Part shown: positions 52,701 through 60,015 of the stretch, in pieces
Numbering within the stretch: position 1 is the stretch's first letter
Layout of the letters: every line of letters begins with the position of its first letter
NCBI GenBank assembly: GCA_964449465.1
Contig: CAYVBK010000009.1
Coordinates: 1 to 64,000, forward strand
DNA length: 64,000 nt
Source: CAYRXM01 sp964449465
GTDB taxonomy: Bacteria; Chloroflexota; Anaerolineae; JAFGEY01
Direction: 5' to 3'
Notes under the pieces: generated by a model
What the model was told of the DNA's origin: nothing
The model's input: the letters and a program-made list of their open reading frames with translations, nothing else
The model's database searches: none
Made by a program: the position numbers and the translations under genes

Positions 52701-52748
52701 GTACAACGGGCGTTGGGTACAACGGGCGTTGGGTACAACGGGCAGGGT
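52701..52748 (+). repeat. 16-bp tandem repeat
   Basis: GTACAACGGGCGTTGG twice in perfect register and once more diverged. Directly after the last glycan gene. Confidence 0.85.
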
Positions 52749-52776
52749 TGGCAGACAACCCACCCTGTGATATACT
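52748..52776 (+). promoter_or_regulatory. Promoter of the zinc-ribbon pseudogene
   Basis: TTGGCA (52748-52753), 17-bp spacer, TATACT (52771-52776). A small GCGGC/GCCGC hairpin and a GGAGG lie between it and the pseudogene. Confidence 0.55.
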
Positions 52777-52929
52777 AATTAGGCGGCTCATCGCCGCAGT
52801 AACGGAGGTCAGCAAGGCAATGCTCGTCTTGTAAAAAAGAGATTCCAGACAGCAGCACTTTTTGTTTTCATTGTGGAGACCGCATAATTCAAACAATATC
52901 ACCGACCCAAATCTTTGAATTCACTGATT

Positions 52930-53058
52930 GACTGCACTGAAAAAAGTCTTTGCAGGTCAGGTGCCCGTCACTTTGGCAAGCTTTTACGAAAATTTGACGC
53001 TTCTAATGTATAACCATATTCAAGTGACGGGCACCTCAGCGAGTTTTTTCAGTGAACC
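52930..53058 (+). mobile_element. R2 element (MITE-like), copy 2
   Basis: 129 bp. Ends GACTGCACTGAAAAAA and GGTTCACTGAAAAAA (inverted), inner perfect 12-bp inverted repeat GGTGCCCGTCAC. Flanked by the 8-bp duplication CACTGATT (52922-52929, 53059-53066). Confidence 0.85.
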
Positions 53059-53251
53059 CACTGATTATGTTTGGGAAATTGGGGCAGATGGACTTGGAAA
53101 ATTGATGACGACAACGCAAAAAGCCCAAGAATATTGGCAGAAATATCAGTCCAAAATACTCCTCGATATACCTGAATGGGTAGGTAAAGGTTGAGAACCA
53201 ATTTCAGAAGTAGGGCCAGCCAGTTTTATCATTTATGAAGAACTATTAGAT

Positions 53252-53413
53252 GAGTCCACTGAAAAAACCACCAAGAACACCAAGTACACGAAGAAAGTCA
53301 AGACTTGCATTAATTATTTCAATGTTGTATTTGAACAATTTCAAGCTCAACCTGAATTTTCTTTGTGACCTTTGTGTTCTTTGTGGTTAAATCCACCTTT
53401 TTTCAGGAGAGTC
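53252..53413 (+). mobile_element. R1 element (MITE-like), full copy 2
   Basis: 162 bp, almost identical to 7493-7654. Flanked by the perfect 7-bp duplication ATTAGAT (53245-53251, 53414-53420). No coding capacity. Confidence 0.88.
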
Positions 53414-53555
53414 ATTAGATTGTTTGACGATGCTTTTTAACTATAGTACCGATGAAGCGCAACGGAAGACTCAGATCAAGGAGTTCCGCGGAAAGATGCG
53501 GCGGAAAAAAATGAGTAGCGTAAAGATGCTTTGTTTATGGAGGTGAATTCTGGCA

Positions 53556-53771
53556 ATGCTCGTTGCCGAAATGAGCGTAGATGAACTAAAAACGCTGATT
53601 CAAGAAATGATTACACAAACGTTAACCGAATTATTGCGTGACCCTGACGAAGGTTTGGAGTTGCGGGAGGATTTTGCACTGGCGCTGCGACACTCACTAG
53701 GTGCGGTCAAAGCGGGAACGGAAACCCTCACCGCAGATAGCATTGCCACCAAGTTAGGGCTGAGTTGGTAA
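53556..53771 (+). CDS. Small antitoxin-like protein, orphan
   Basis: A 71-aa acidic, helical protein: MSVDELKTLIQEMITQTLTE, LLRDPDEGLELREDF and a C-terminal TADSIATKLGLSW. Proteins of this size and pattern often precede RelE/ParE-type toxin genes in Cyanobacteria and Chloroflexota. GGAGGTG lies 11 nt before the ATG; an inner ATG at 53571 is possible. An ATG reading MYR begins 1 nt after its stop but leads into an unrelated 30-codon frame, so the toxin seems to be lost. Function is inferred only from pattern. Confidence 0.55.
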   Translation: MLVAEMSVDELKTLIQEMITQTLTELLRDPDEGLELREDFALALRHSLGAVKAGTETLTADSIATKLGLSW

Positions 53772-53874
53772 AATGTACCGTTGTGCCTGCTGGCGAAGAG
53801 GCTTTTCACGCAGTCGGCGCGGCAGCTTTTGTTTGCCGGTCGCCAGCCAGATTTCAAGGGAATGAGGAAGCATC

Positions 53875-54567
53875 ATGTCGTCGGCAATGAAAATCAGGGT
53901 TTTGATCGTAGACGATCATCCGGTGTTTTGCCAGGGCTTGCGCCGCGTGCTGGAAACCGCGCCCGACATTGACGTGGTGGGCGCAGCCGAAAACGGCGAG
54001 CGCGCTCTCGAGATGGCACAACAATTACACCCCGACGTGGTCTTGATGGACATCAATCTGCCTTCGATGAACGGCATGCAGGTCACCCGGCTGCTCAAGG
54101 CCGATCTGCCCGAAACGGCGGTGATCATGCTAACAGCCTATCACGATGAAAACCAGGTCTTTCACGCCATGCGCGCCGGAGCCTCGGCCTATTACTCCAA
54201 AGACGTGCAGCCCGAAACCCTCCTGGACGCCATCCGCCAGGTCAGCCAGGGCATGTATGTGATCGAGGAAAATGTGCTGAGCAAACCTGAGGTCGCCCGC
54301 TGGATCACCCGGCGTTTTGAAGAGATGGGGACCTGGTGGGAGGGGGCCGAGGATATGTTTATGCCCCTTTCAGAGCGCGAGATGCACATTTTGCAATTGA
54401 TCGCCCGCGGTTTGAGCAACAAAGAGGTCGCCGCCCAATTGAACATCAGCCATCAGACGGTCAAAAACCACATGTCCTCAATCTTGCGCAAACTGGCCGT
54501 CAATGACCGCACCCAGGCCGCCATCTATGCTTTGCGCAAGGGCTGGATCCGCCTGCAAGACACCTGA
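53875..54567 (+). CDS. NarL/LuxR-family response regulator
   Basis: A 230-aa regulator. The receiver domain has acidic pair Asp13/Asp14, phosphoacceptor Asp59 (VLMDINLPS), Thr in MLTAYH and Lys in YYSKDV. The LuxR-type HTH at about 165-225 reads LSEREMHILQLIARGLSNKE and ISHQTVKNHMSSILRKL. A longer-than-usual linker with an aromatic stretch (MGTWWEGAEDMFMP) joins them. No histidine kinase is adjacent, so the partner lies elsewhere. GAGG upstream of the ATG. Convergent with ccmF, 3 nt apart. Confidence 0.93.
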   Translation: MSSAMKIRVLIVDDHPVFCQGLRRVLETAPDIDVVGAAENGERALEMAQQLHPDVVLMDINLPSMNGMQVTRLLKADLPETAVIMLTAYHDENQVFHAMRAGASAYYSKDVQPETLLDAIRQVSQGMYVIEENVLSKPEVARWITRRFEEMGTWWEGAEDMFMPLSEREMHILQLIARGLSNKEVAAQLNISHQTVKNHMSSILRKLAVNDRTQAAIYALRKGWIRLQDT

Positions 54568-54570
54568 ACA

Positions 54571-56388
54571 TCAGACATCGGCACGGCCCGAGACCAGCCA
54601 ACCTGCTGCACCGCCGATCCACACCATCACCCCGCCAATCCACAACCAGCTCACCAGCGGATGAATGGACACCGCCAGAACAGCCTGTCCATCAGCCTCA
54701 AACCCCGACAACACCGCATAGACATCCTGGCGCAGGCCAAAACGAATCGCCGCCCGCCCGCCCCATGCGCCGTCGTGCCAAAAACGCTCCGGTCGCAGCA
54801 CAAACCGGGCATCTGTTTCCGCCCGGCGAGTGGAGTAGAATTCGAGCGCGGCCACGACTCGCTGCCCGGAGGCCGATTCGACCATAGACAGGCCGTCGTA
54901 GCGCAGCCGATAGCCATGCCACAACATGCTCTCGCCGGGGCGCAGCGAAACAACAATGTCCTGCCGATAGAGGGTCGAGCCGGCAATGCCCACCCCCATC
55001 ACCAACAGGCCCAGGTGGATCACATGAGCGGTCCACCGTTGCCATTTCCGCCCGACAGCCAGGGCGCCGATTGAGCCTGTCGAAATCAGCGTAGACGCAA
55101 CGCTGCCCCCTAGCAGTGGCCAGATCAACCAGGCCCAGCCGTTCCGCTCCCGCGCCAGACCCAGCCCCACGATGATGGCTGTGACAGCCAGAGCTGGCCA
55201 TATCCACCCTCTGACTGACCGTCGCCAGGGATAAATACCCAACAGCCCCACCATCGCCAGAGCCAACGGCCCCACCGTCAGGGCATAGAACATCCGATCC
55301 AGCACGATGCGGCGGCCGACAAGCAGTTCCCCCAGAGTCGGCAGCAGCGTGCCGATCAGGATGCAGGCGACCATCCCCATCAGCAGCCCGTCAACCCAGG
55401 ACAGGCGCGCCGGGCCGGCGCGCCGTTTCCACAACAGCCAGCCCATCGTCAGCAGGCAGGCAACCATCAAAAGGGCAAAGCTATAGCCCACCGGTGAGTG
55501 GGCAAAGGCATGGATGGAGCGAATGATGCCGCTGCGGGCGATCAGGGCAGCAAACCCGCACAGCAGCCAAGTCAGACAGGCCAGCCAGGCCGCCCACGTC
55601 TGCGCCGAACGTCTCGACAGCACATGCAGCGACGCCGCGCCGCTCAACCAGGGCAGCAGCGAGGCATTTTCTACAGCGTCCCAGCTCCAGTAGCCGCCCC
55701 ACCCCAGTTCTTGATAGGCCCAGCGCGCCCCCAGCAAAATGCCTGCACCCAGCGTCAGCCAGCCGATCAACGCCCACCGCCACACGCGCCGACCATCCAG
55801 GTCGTCAGGCCAGGAACCGCCAACGGCCAGTTCACCCACCATCAAGGCAAACGGCACGCTCAACAAGGCATAGCTGAGCAGAACGACAGGCGGGTGGATG
55901 ATCATCCAGATGTTTTGCAAATAGGGAGATAGCCCCCGCCCATCGGCCGGAGGAGCGGGCAGGGTCTCAAAGGGGCGACAAAAAGCAACCAGGATCAGGG
56001 CCAGAAATGCCTGGATCAGCAGCATGACCGAAACGGCGGCCCAATCGGCCGACCTCCGGGCCGTTGCCGAGAGGATCGCTGTGACCCAGGCAGCCAGACA
56101 CAGCCACACCAGCAGCGATCCGGCCTGACCGGCCCACAACGCCGGAACGAGATAGAGCGAGGGCAGCGACACGCTGATGTGTTCATAGACATAGCGGATG
56201 GAAAAATCGCGCCGGAGCACCAGGCCGAGCAGCACCAACAGCGCCATAGACACCGTCGCGGCCGCGGCCCAAATGCCCCAACGCGCCAAACGCCGCCGGC
56301 TCCCCTGTAGAGAGGCGGCGGCGGCAACAGACATCGCGCCGGTCAGCACCAGCGCGCTCAGCCCCAATATGCTCAGGAATAGCGACAC
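54571..56388 (-). CDS. ccmF: Cytochrome c maturation / haem lyase protein, CcmF-like
   Basis: A 605-aa polytopic protein with about fourteen TM helices. The haem-handling WWD region reads GWGGYWSWDAVENASLLPWL, and conserved His residues occur at MIIHPP and in the later HVIHLG segment, as in CcmF. It attaches haem to apocytochrome c on the outer face of the membrane. GTG 56388 with AGGTGG upstream is preferred; an ATG at 56415 would overlap the UroD-like gene more. Other ccm genes are not in the window. Confidence 0.88.
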   Translation of the reverse strand: MSLFLSILGLSALVLTGAMSVAAAASLQGSRRRLARWGIWAAAATVSMALLVLLGLVLRRDFSIRYVYEHISVSLPSLYLVPALWAGQAGSLLVWLCLAAWVTAILSATARRSADWAAVSVMLLIQAFLALILVAFCRPFETLPAPPADGRGLSPYLQNIWMIIHPPVVLLSYALLSVPFALMVGELAVGGSWPDDLDGRRVWRWALIGWLTLGAGILLGARWAYQELGWGGYWSWDAVENASLLPWLSGAASLHVLSRRSAQTWAAWLACLTWLLCGFAALIARSGIIRSIHAFAHSPVGYSFALLMVACLLTMGWLLWKRRAGPARLSWVDGLLMGMVACILIGTLLPTLGELLVGRRIVLDRMFYALTVGPLALAMVGLLGIYPWRRSVRGWIWPALAVTAIIVGLGLARERNGWAWLIWPLLGGSVASTLISTGSIGALAVGRKWQRWTAHVIHLGLLVMGVGIAGSTLYRQDIVVSLRPGESMLWHGYRLRYDGLSMVESASGQRVVAALEFYSTRRAETDARFVLRPERFWHDGAWGGRAAIRFGLRQDVYAVLSGFEADGQAVLAVSIHPLVSWLWIGGVMVWIGGAAGWLVSGRADV

Positions 56389-57500
56389 TCGATTTGCACC
56401 ACCTGCATAAACCAACGCATGCGCCCCACCCCGGTGCCGGCGGCCAACGATCCGGCCGTGACCACATGCAAACCGCCGGTGGCTCCGGCCTTGAGAAAAT
56501 CGTCGCGGACGCGCTGACGAATTTCTGCGGGGCTGCCGTTGCGCAGCAGCATAGGCGGCAACTGCCCATGGATAAAGGCATCGGGCATTTTTTGGCGAAT
56601 CAGGCCAGCATCTACGGTGGGGCCATAGTTGACCACGCGAATGCCCAATTCGTACTGCTGATCCAGCAGGTGTCCCATATCGCTGTCCGAATGTTGATAC
56701 CGACGGGCACTGCCGGGCGCCAGGGTATTCAGCACCTGTTGCAGCACCGGAAAGCAGTATTGGCGATACAGCGCAGGGCTGAACAGGGTGCAGTTGTCAT
56801 CGGTGATCCACCAACCGGCCGGGTCATAGTCGCCCAACTCGCGGCGGCTGAATTCGCGGAAAATCTGGTTCAACTCGACCATTTTGGCAGCCAGGAGATC
56901 GCGAAACCGCGCCATCAAATCGGGGTGATCAAAGAACCAGTAAAACACCGTTTCCGGGTCTAACACCGAGGTCATCACCGTAGCCGGGCCGCGACTGCCG
57001 CTGCCCAGGCGTGGCAGAGGTTTGCCTTCGGCCTTGCGCCTCTCCCATTCGGCCAAAAAAGGTTCGGGCAGCGCCCAGGTGCGCAGGTCGGTGCGCTCGG
57101 CACGGTCGAGGACGCGGGCAAACTCGTCGGGGTCGCGCGTCACCGGCACAAACCAGGGCGTGCCGCCCTCGTGATAGGCAAACTCGCAGCCAAACAGGTT
57201 TTCGATGCGACGCGGCTCGTTCTCCCAGGTGTCCTCGCCGAAAAAGGCCCGCCCCACGTATTGGCGGGTGATCTCGTTCACCTGCCGATGCAGGTCGTCT
57301 CGATAGGCCTTGTCGCGATAATAGCGCAGGGTAAAAGGCACGGCCATAAACTCGAAAATCCAGTGATCGTCGGGCGAAAACGAGGCCGAGCAGCGCGGCT
57401 TGGCCGGAGTAAAATCCTCACACAAGGCATTTTCGGCCCAAAACGCTTCCACATCCAGATCGCGGGTCAACTCTAGCCACTCTGTTTCGATAATTGCCAT
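56373..57500 (-). CDS. Uroporphyrinogen-decarboxylase-fold protein (URO-D/methyltransferase type)
   Basis: A 375-aa protein with the URO-D TIM-barrel pattern: STAWALPEP-like middle, VLDPETVFYWFFDHPDLM, WWITDDNCTLFSPALYRQYC and HSDSDMGHLL (metal or substrate His). The N-terminal signature of true HemE (FMRQAGR) is absent, so it is more likely a corrinoid-dependent methyltransferase or related enzyme than a haem-pathway decarboxylase. Its 3' end overlaps the ccmF start, so the two are co-transcribed. Confidence 0.75.
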   Translation of the reverse strand: MAIIETEWLELTRDLDVEAFWAENALCEDFTPAKPRCSASFSPDDHWIFEFMAVPFTLRYYRDKAYRDDLHRQVNEITRQYVGRAFFGEDTWENEPRRIENLFGCEFAYHEGGTPWFVPVTRDPDEFARVLDRAERTDLRTWALPEPFLAEWERRKAEGKPLPRLGSGSRGPATVMTSVLDPETVFYWFFDHPDLMARFRDLLAAKMVELNQIFREFSRRELGDYDPAGWWITDDNCTLFSPALYRQYCFPVLQQVLNTLAPGSARRYQHSDSDMGHLLDQQYELGIRVVNYGPTVDAGLIRQKMPDAFIHGQLPPMLLRNGSPAEIRQRVRDDFLKAGATGGLHVVTAGSLAAGTGVGRMRWFMQVVQIECRYS

Positions 57501-57542
57501 TGATTTGCTCCTGTTTAGTTGATGATCATTTGTGAATCGGTT

Positions 57543-58373
57543 TCAATGTTCACCCGAAACCCACAGCGCGTCCATCAGTGCCAGGTCGAACAGCGACTCG
57601 ATCCGCGCCAGAGTCAGCCCATACCGTTCGGCAATAGACCGGCCTTCGCCAATATCGGCCACAATATCTTGCGGGCGATGGGCATCCGAGTTGACCAGCA
57701 CCCGCACGCGGTATTCGGCGGCCAGTTCCCAAAAAGGCGGCCAGGGATACATAGGGCGCAAGCCATCGAGGATCACGATAGGCGGCTTGCGCAGGCCATA
57801 CCCGTTGATTTCCAGCGGCACGTTCAGCGTTTCGGCAGCCTGCAAAATATCTCTGGAACAGGCCGCAGCGTCGGCGTCCCAACACGGGTACGAGTTGGCG
57901 AACAGATCGGGGTGGGCCAGAAAGGCAAATAACCCCGCTTCCATCGTGGCAACGCAATAATCGGCATAGGCGCGCAGCGTGTCGAGCGTGTTGATGCCGC
58001 CAAACACGTTAATCCATTCGCCCTGATACGGCACAAAGTGCGCCCCGCCGATCAGATAATCGAATCCCAGTTCGCCCAGCAGTATATCTTGATAAAAAGA
58101 CACATACTCGGGGGCAAATTCACATTCCATCCCTTTGAGGATGGTCAGTTCGGGCAAGTCGCACCGCGCCTGGTCTATTGCGCGGCAATAAGACAACATC
58201 TCTGACCACTCCATGCGCACGTGCAGCCAGCGTTGATCGGGCAGCGGCGTGTGATCGGACATACCCAGCACGTCCAGTCCTGCACTCAGGGCGGCCCGAC
58301 CATAGTCTATCACGTCGCCGCTGGCGTGCTTGCAACGGTAGGTGTGAGTATGAAGGTTGTAATTTTGAATCAC
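57543..58373 (-). CDS. PHP-domain phosphoesterase (histidinol-phosphatase-like)
   Basis: A 276-aa metal-dependent enzyme. PHP motifs in order: NLHTHTYRCKHASG (HxH and further His), MSDHTPLP, KGMECEF, GGAHFVP, LAHPDLF and NSDAHRPQD. Length and order fit histidinol-phosphatase of the HisK type; a different phosphate ester is possible. Transcribed toward the UroD-like gene, 42 nt apart. Confidence 0.87.
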   Translation of the reverse strand: MIQNYNLHTHTYRCKHASGDVIDYGRAALSAGLDVLGMSDHTPLPDQRWLHVRMEWSEMLSYCRAIDQARCDLPELTILKGMECEFAPEYVSFYQDILLGELGFDYLIGGAHFVPYQGEWINVFGGINTLDTLRAYADYCVATMEAGLFAFLAHPDLFANSYPCWDADAAACSRDILQAAETLNVPLEINGYGLRKPPIVILDGLRPMYPWPPFWELAAEYRVRVLVNSDAHRPQDIVADIGEGRSIAERYGLTLARIESLFDLALMDALWVSGEH

Positions 58374-58406
58374 AGTATTGGTAAAATCTCCTTATTCAGG
58401 ACTTGG

Positions 58407-58446
58407 GCAAAACGTTGGTTGAGCCTGCCGAAACCAATATTTTGGC
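58407..58446. repeat. REP-like palindrome R4, copy 2
   Basis: GCAAAACGTTGGTT ... AACCAATATTTTGGC around a GAGCCTGCCGAAA core. Inverse of the copy at 14249-14287. Confidence 0.65.
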
Positions 58447-58508
58447 ATCAAAACAGATATTTTAGCAAAGTTCTTGGTCTACTCGGCCGGCGAACTGCGT
58501 AAGCCCTA

Positions 58509-59870
58509 TTATTTTGTCTTGATTTTGACCAGGGCGGTCATGCCCCAGCGCAGCGCGGCAATGGGCTGATCGGGAATAAGCACCACCTCGTACACCACAT
58601 CGCCACGATAGTCTTTGCCTTGCAGGCCGATCTCGGTCACGGCAGCGCGAAATTCCCGTCCGGGCAGGGCATCTACGGTAAGAATGGCCGACTGCCCCAC
58701 CGCCACGCGGGCCACATCCAGTTCGGTCAGGTCTTTGGTGTGAATTTCCAACGCATCCAGCGTAGCCAAAATCACCACCACCTGCCCCACATTGACCTGG
58801 TCGCCGATCTCGGCCTGGACATCCACCACCGTGCCAGCAAAGGGGGCTAGCAGAGTGGCATCATCCAGCTTGAGCCGGATCGTCTCGACGGCCACCTGTG
58901 CCTGAGCCAGCAGAGCCTCTATGCGGGCGATCTCTTCAGGCGAGGCCTCGTCGCGATACGGATTGTCCCAGCTTTGCAACGATTCCAATTGCAGACGGGC
59001 AGCATCCACCTCGGCTTGCAGCAGGGCCAGAGTGGTCGAGTAGGTCTGCTGGGCCACGCGCGCCTGGGCCAGCCGCGTTTCGGCCTCTTGCACCTGCGCC
59101 GCCATCACGCTCAGCCCTAGTTGAAAGGCGGTTTGACTGTTGCGGGCATTGTCCAACTGCGCCTGGGCCAGCCGATAATCGAGTTGCGCCTGCTCCAGCC
59201 GTTTAGCCCAGCCGTCGCGGATCTGCTGGTCTTCCCAGGGACGATCCAGGGCCTTGTTGTACTCATTCTGAGTGTCGTTCAAGGCAATGCGAGCGCGTTC
59301 CAACCCCACCTGGGCGATCACCACCGCCGGCGCGGGGTCTTGGGCGCGGGTTTGGGCCAGGCGATATTGCAATTGATCCACCCCGGCCTGCGCCGCGCGA
59401 ACGCCGATGGCAGGGTCTTCGGCCTGCGCCTGTTCGAATTGCAGTTGTTTGGCCCGCAGTGCCACCTGCGCCTGGGCGATCTGGTCGGCGTTGGCCTTGT
59501 CGGCGCGGGCAATCACCCTGTCGCTGGCGCCCTTTTTCAACTGCTCTAGAGCGGCCTGCTGTGCGGCCACGCTCAGTTCGGCATTGCGCAGCGACAGGAG
59601 CAGCTCGGCCGTGTCCAAACGCATCAGCGGCGCGCCGGCATCTACCGTGTCACCCACCTGCGCCAGGATTTCTACCACCTCACCGGGCAGTTTGAAATAA
59701 AGATAGCTCGACCGGGCCGGCGTCACCACGCCTTCGGCGATGATGGTGTCGGCGTCGCTTTTGACCACCACCACCGGCGTCTCATTGCCCGCTTGAGGCT
59801 TGGGTGTGGCCCCGCAGCCGACCAACGCCGCTGCCACCAGAATGGAAAAAAGAACATACCATTTGTTCAT
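58509..59870 (-). CDS. HlyD/MacA-type membrane-fusion lipoprotein
   Basis: A 453-aa protein. Signal peptide with lipobox LVAAALVGC at about residue 21 gives a lipid anchor. The first biotinyl-lipoyl half is near residues 50-80 (YLYFKLPGEVVEILAQVGDT), a long alpha-hairpin at about 85-330 (repeated AQ-rich heptads), then the second lipoyl half (APFAGTVVDVQAEIGDQVNVG) and a beta-barrel end. It links an ABC transporter to the outside or acts in a MacAB-like export pump. No ABC genes adjoin it. ATG 59870 with AAGGAG; the frame upstream is not coding. Confidence 0.88.
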   Translation of the reverse strand: MNKWYVLFSILVAAALVGCGATPKPQAGNETPVVVVKSDADTIIAEGVVTPARSSYLYFKLPGEVVEILAQVGDTVDAGAPLMRLDTAELLLSLRNAELSVAAQQAALEQLKKGASDRVIARADKANADQIAQAQVALRAKQLQFEQAQAEDPAIGVRAAQAGVDQLQYRLAQTRAQDPAPAVVIAQVGLERARIALNDTQNEYNKALDRPWEDQQIRDGWAKRLEQAQLDYRLAQAQLDNARNSQTAFQLGLSVMAAQVQEAETRLAQARVAQQTYSTTLALLQAEVDAARLQLESLQSWDNPYRDEASPEEIARIEALLAQAQVAVETIRLKLDDATLLAPFAGTVVDVQAEIGDQVNVGQVVVILATLDALEIHTKDLTELDVARVAVGQSAILTVDALPGREFRAAVTEIGLQGKDYRGDVVYEVVLIPDQPIAALRWGMTALVKIKTK

Positions 59871-59890
59871 CGGTTCGCTCCTTGAGCAGG

Positions 59891-59925
59891 TGATTTCGAC
59901 AGGCTCAACCGCCCTGCCGAAATCA
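59891..59925. repeat. REP-like hairpin with TTTCGACAGGCTCA core, copy 3
   Basis: TGATTTCGACAGG ... CCTGCCGAAATCA, 13-bp arms with one mismatch, in the 145-bp gap between leuS and the HlyD gene. Confidence 0.6.
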
Positions 59926-60015
59926 TCGTGTCCTGTTTTCGCCCTCAGTATACGCCAACCTGCCCCTCGCGTCAAGGAAACCAGGGCGAGAGGCAGGTTG
60001 GAACAGCAAGCCATG

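Larger units (their letters stand above)
52821..53546 (+). pseudogene. Zinc-ribbon protein gene disrupted by two MITEs
   Basis: The frame opens with CSSCKKEIPDSSTFCFHCGD, a double-Cys zinc ribbon. It is then broken by R2 (52930-53058) and, after joining across the 8-bp duplication, goes on TDYVWEIGADGLGKLM ... IPEWVGKG and a TGA at 53194. In the same frame it continues EPISEVGPASFIIYEELLD, is broken by R1 (53252-53413), and resumes with CLTMLFNYSTDEAQ to a stop at 53546. The ATG at 52820, with GGAGG upstream, is one base out of frame. So there are four lesions: start shift, two insertions and one nonsense codon. The reading frame across both insertions matches exactly when one copy of each target duplication is removed. 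Confidence 0.7.

Noticed and set aside
52701..52748. Iterons of an origin of replication
   Set aside because: Only two good copies, no rep gene and no AT-rich unwinding region; more likely slippage at a gene end.
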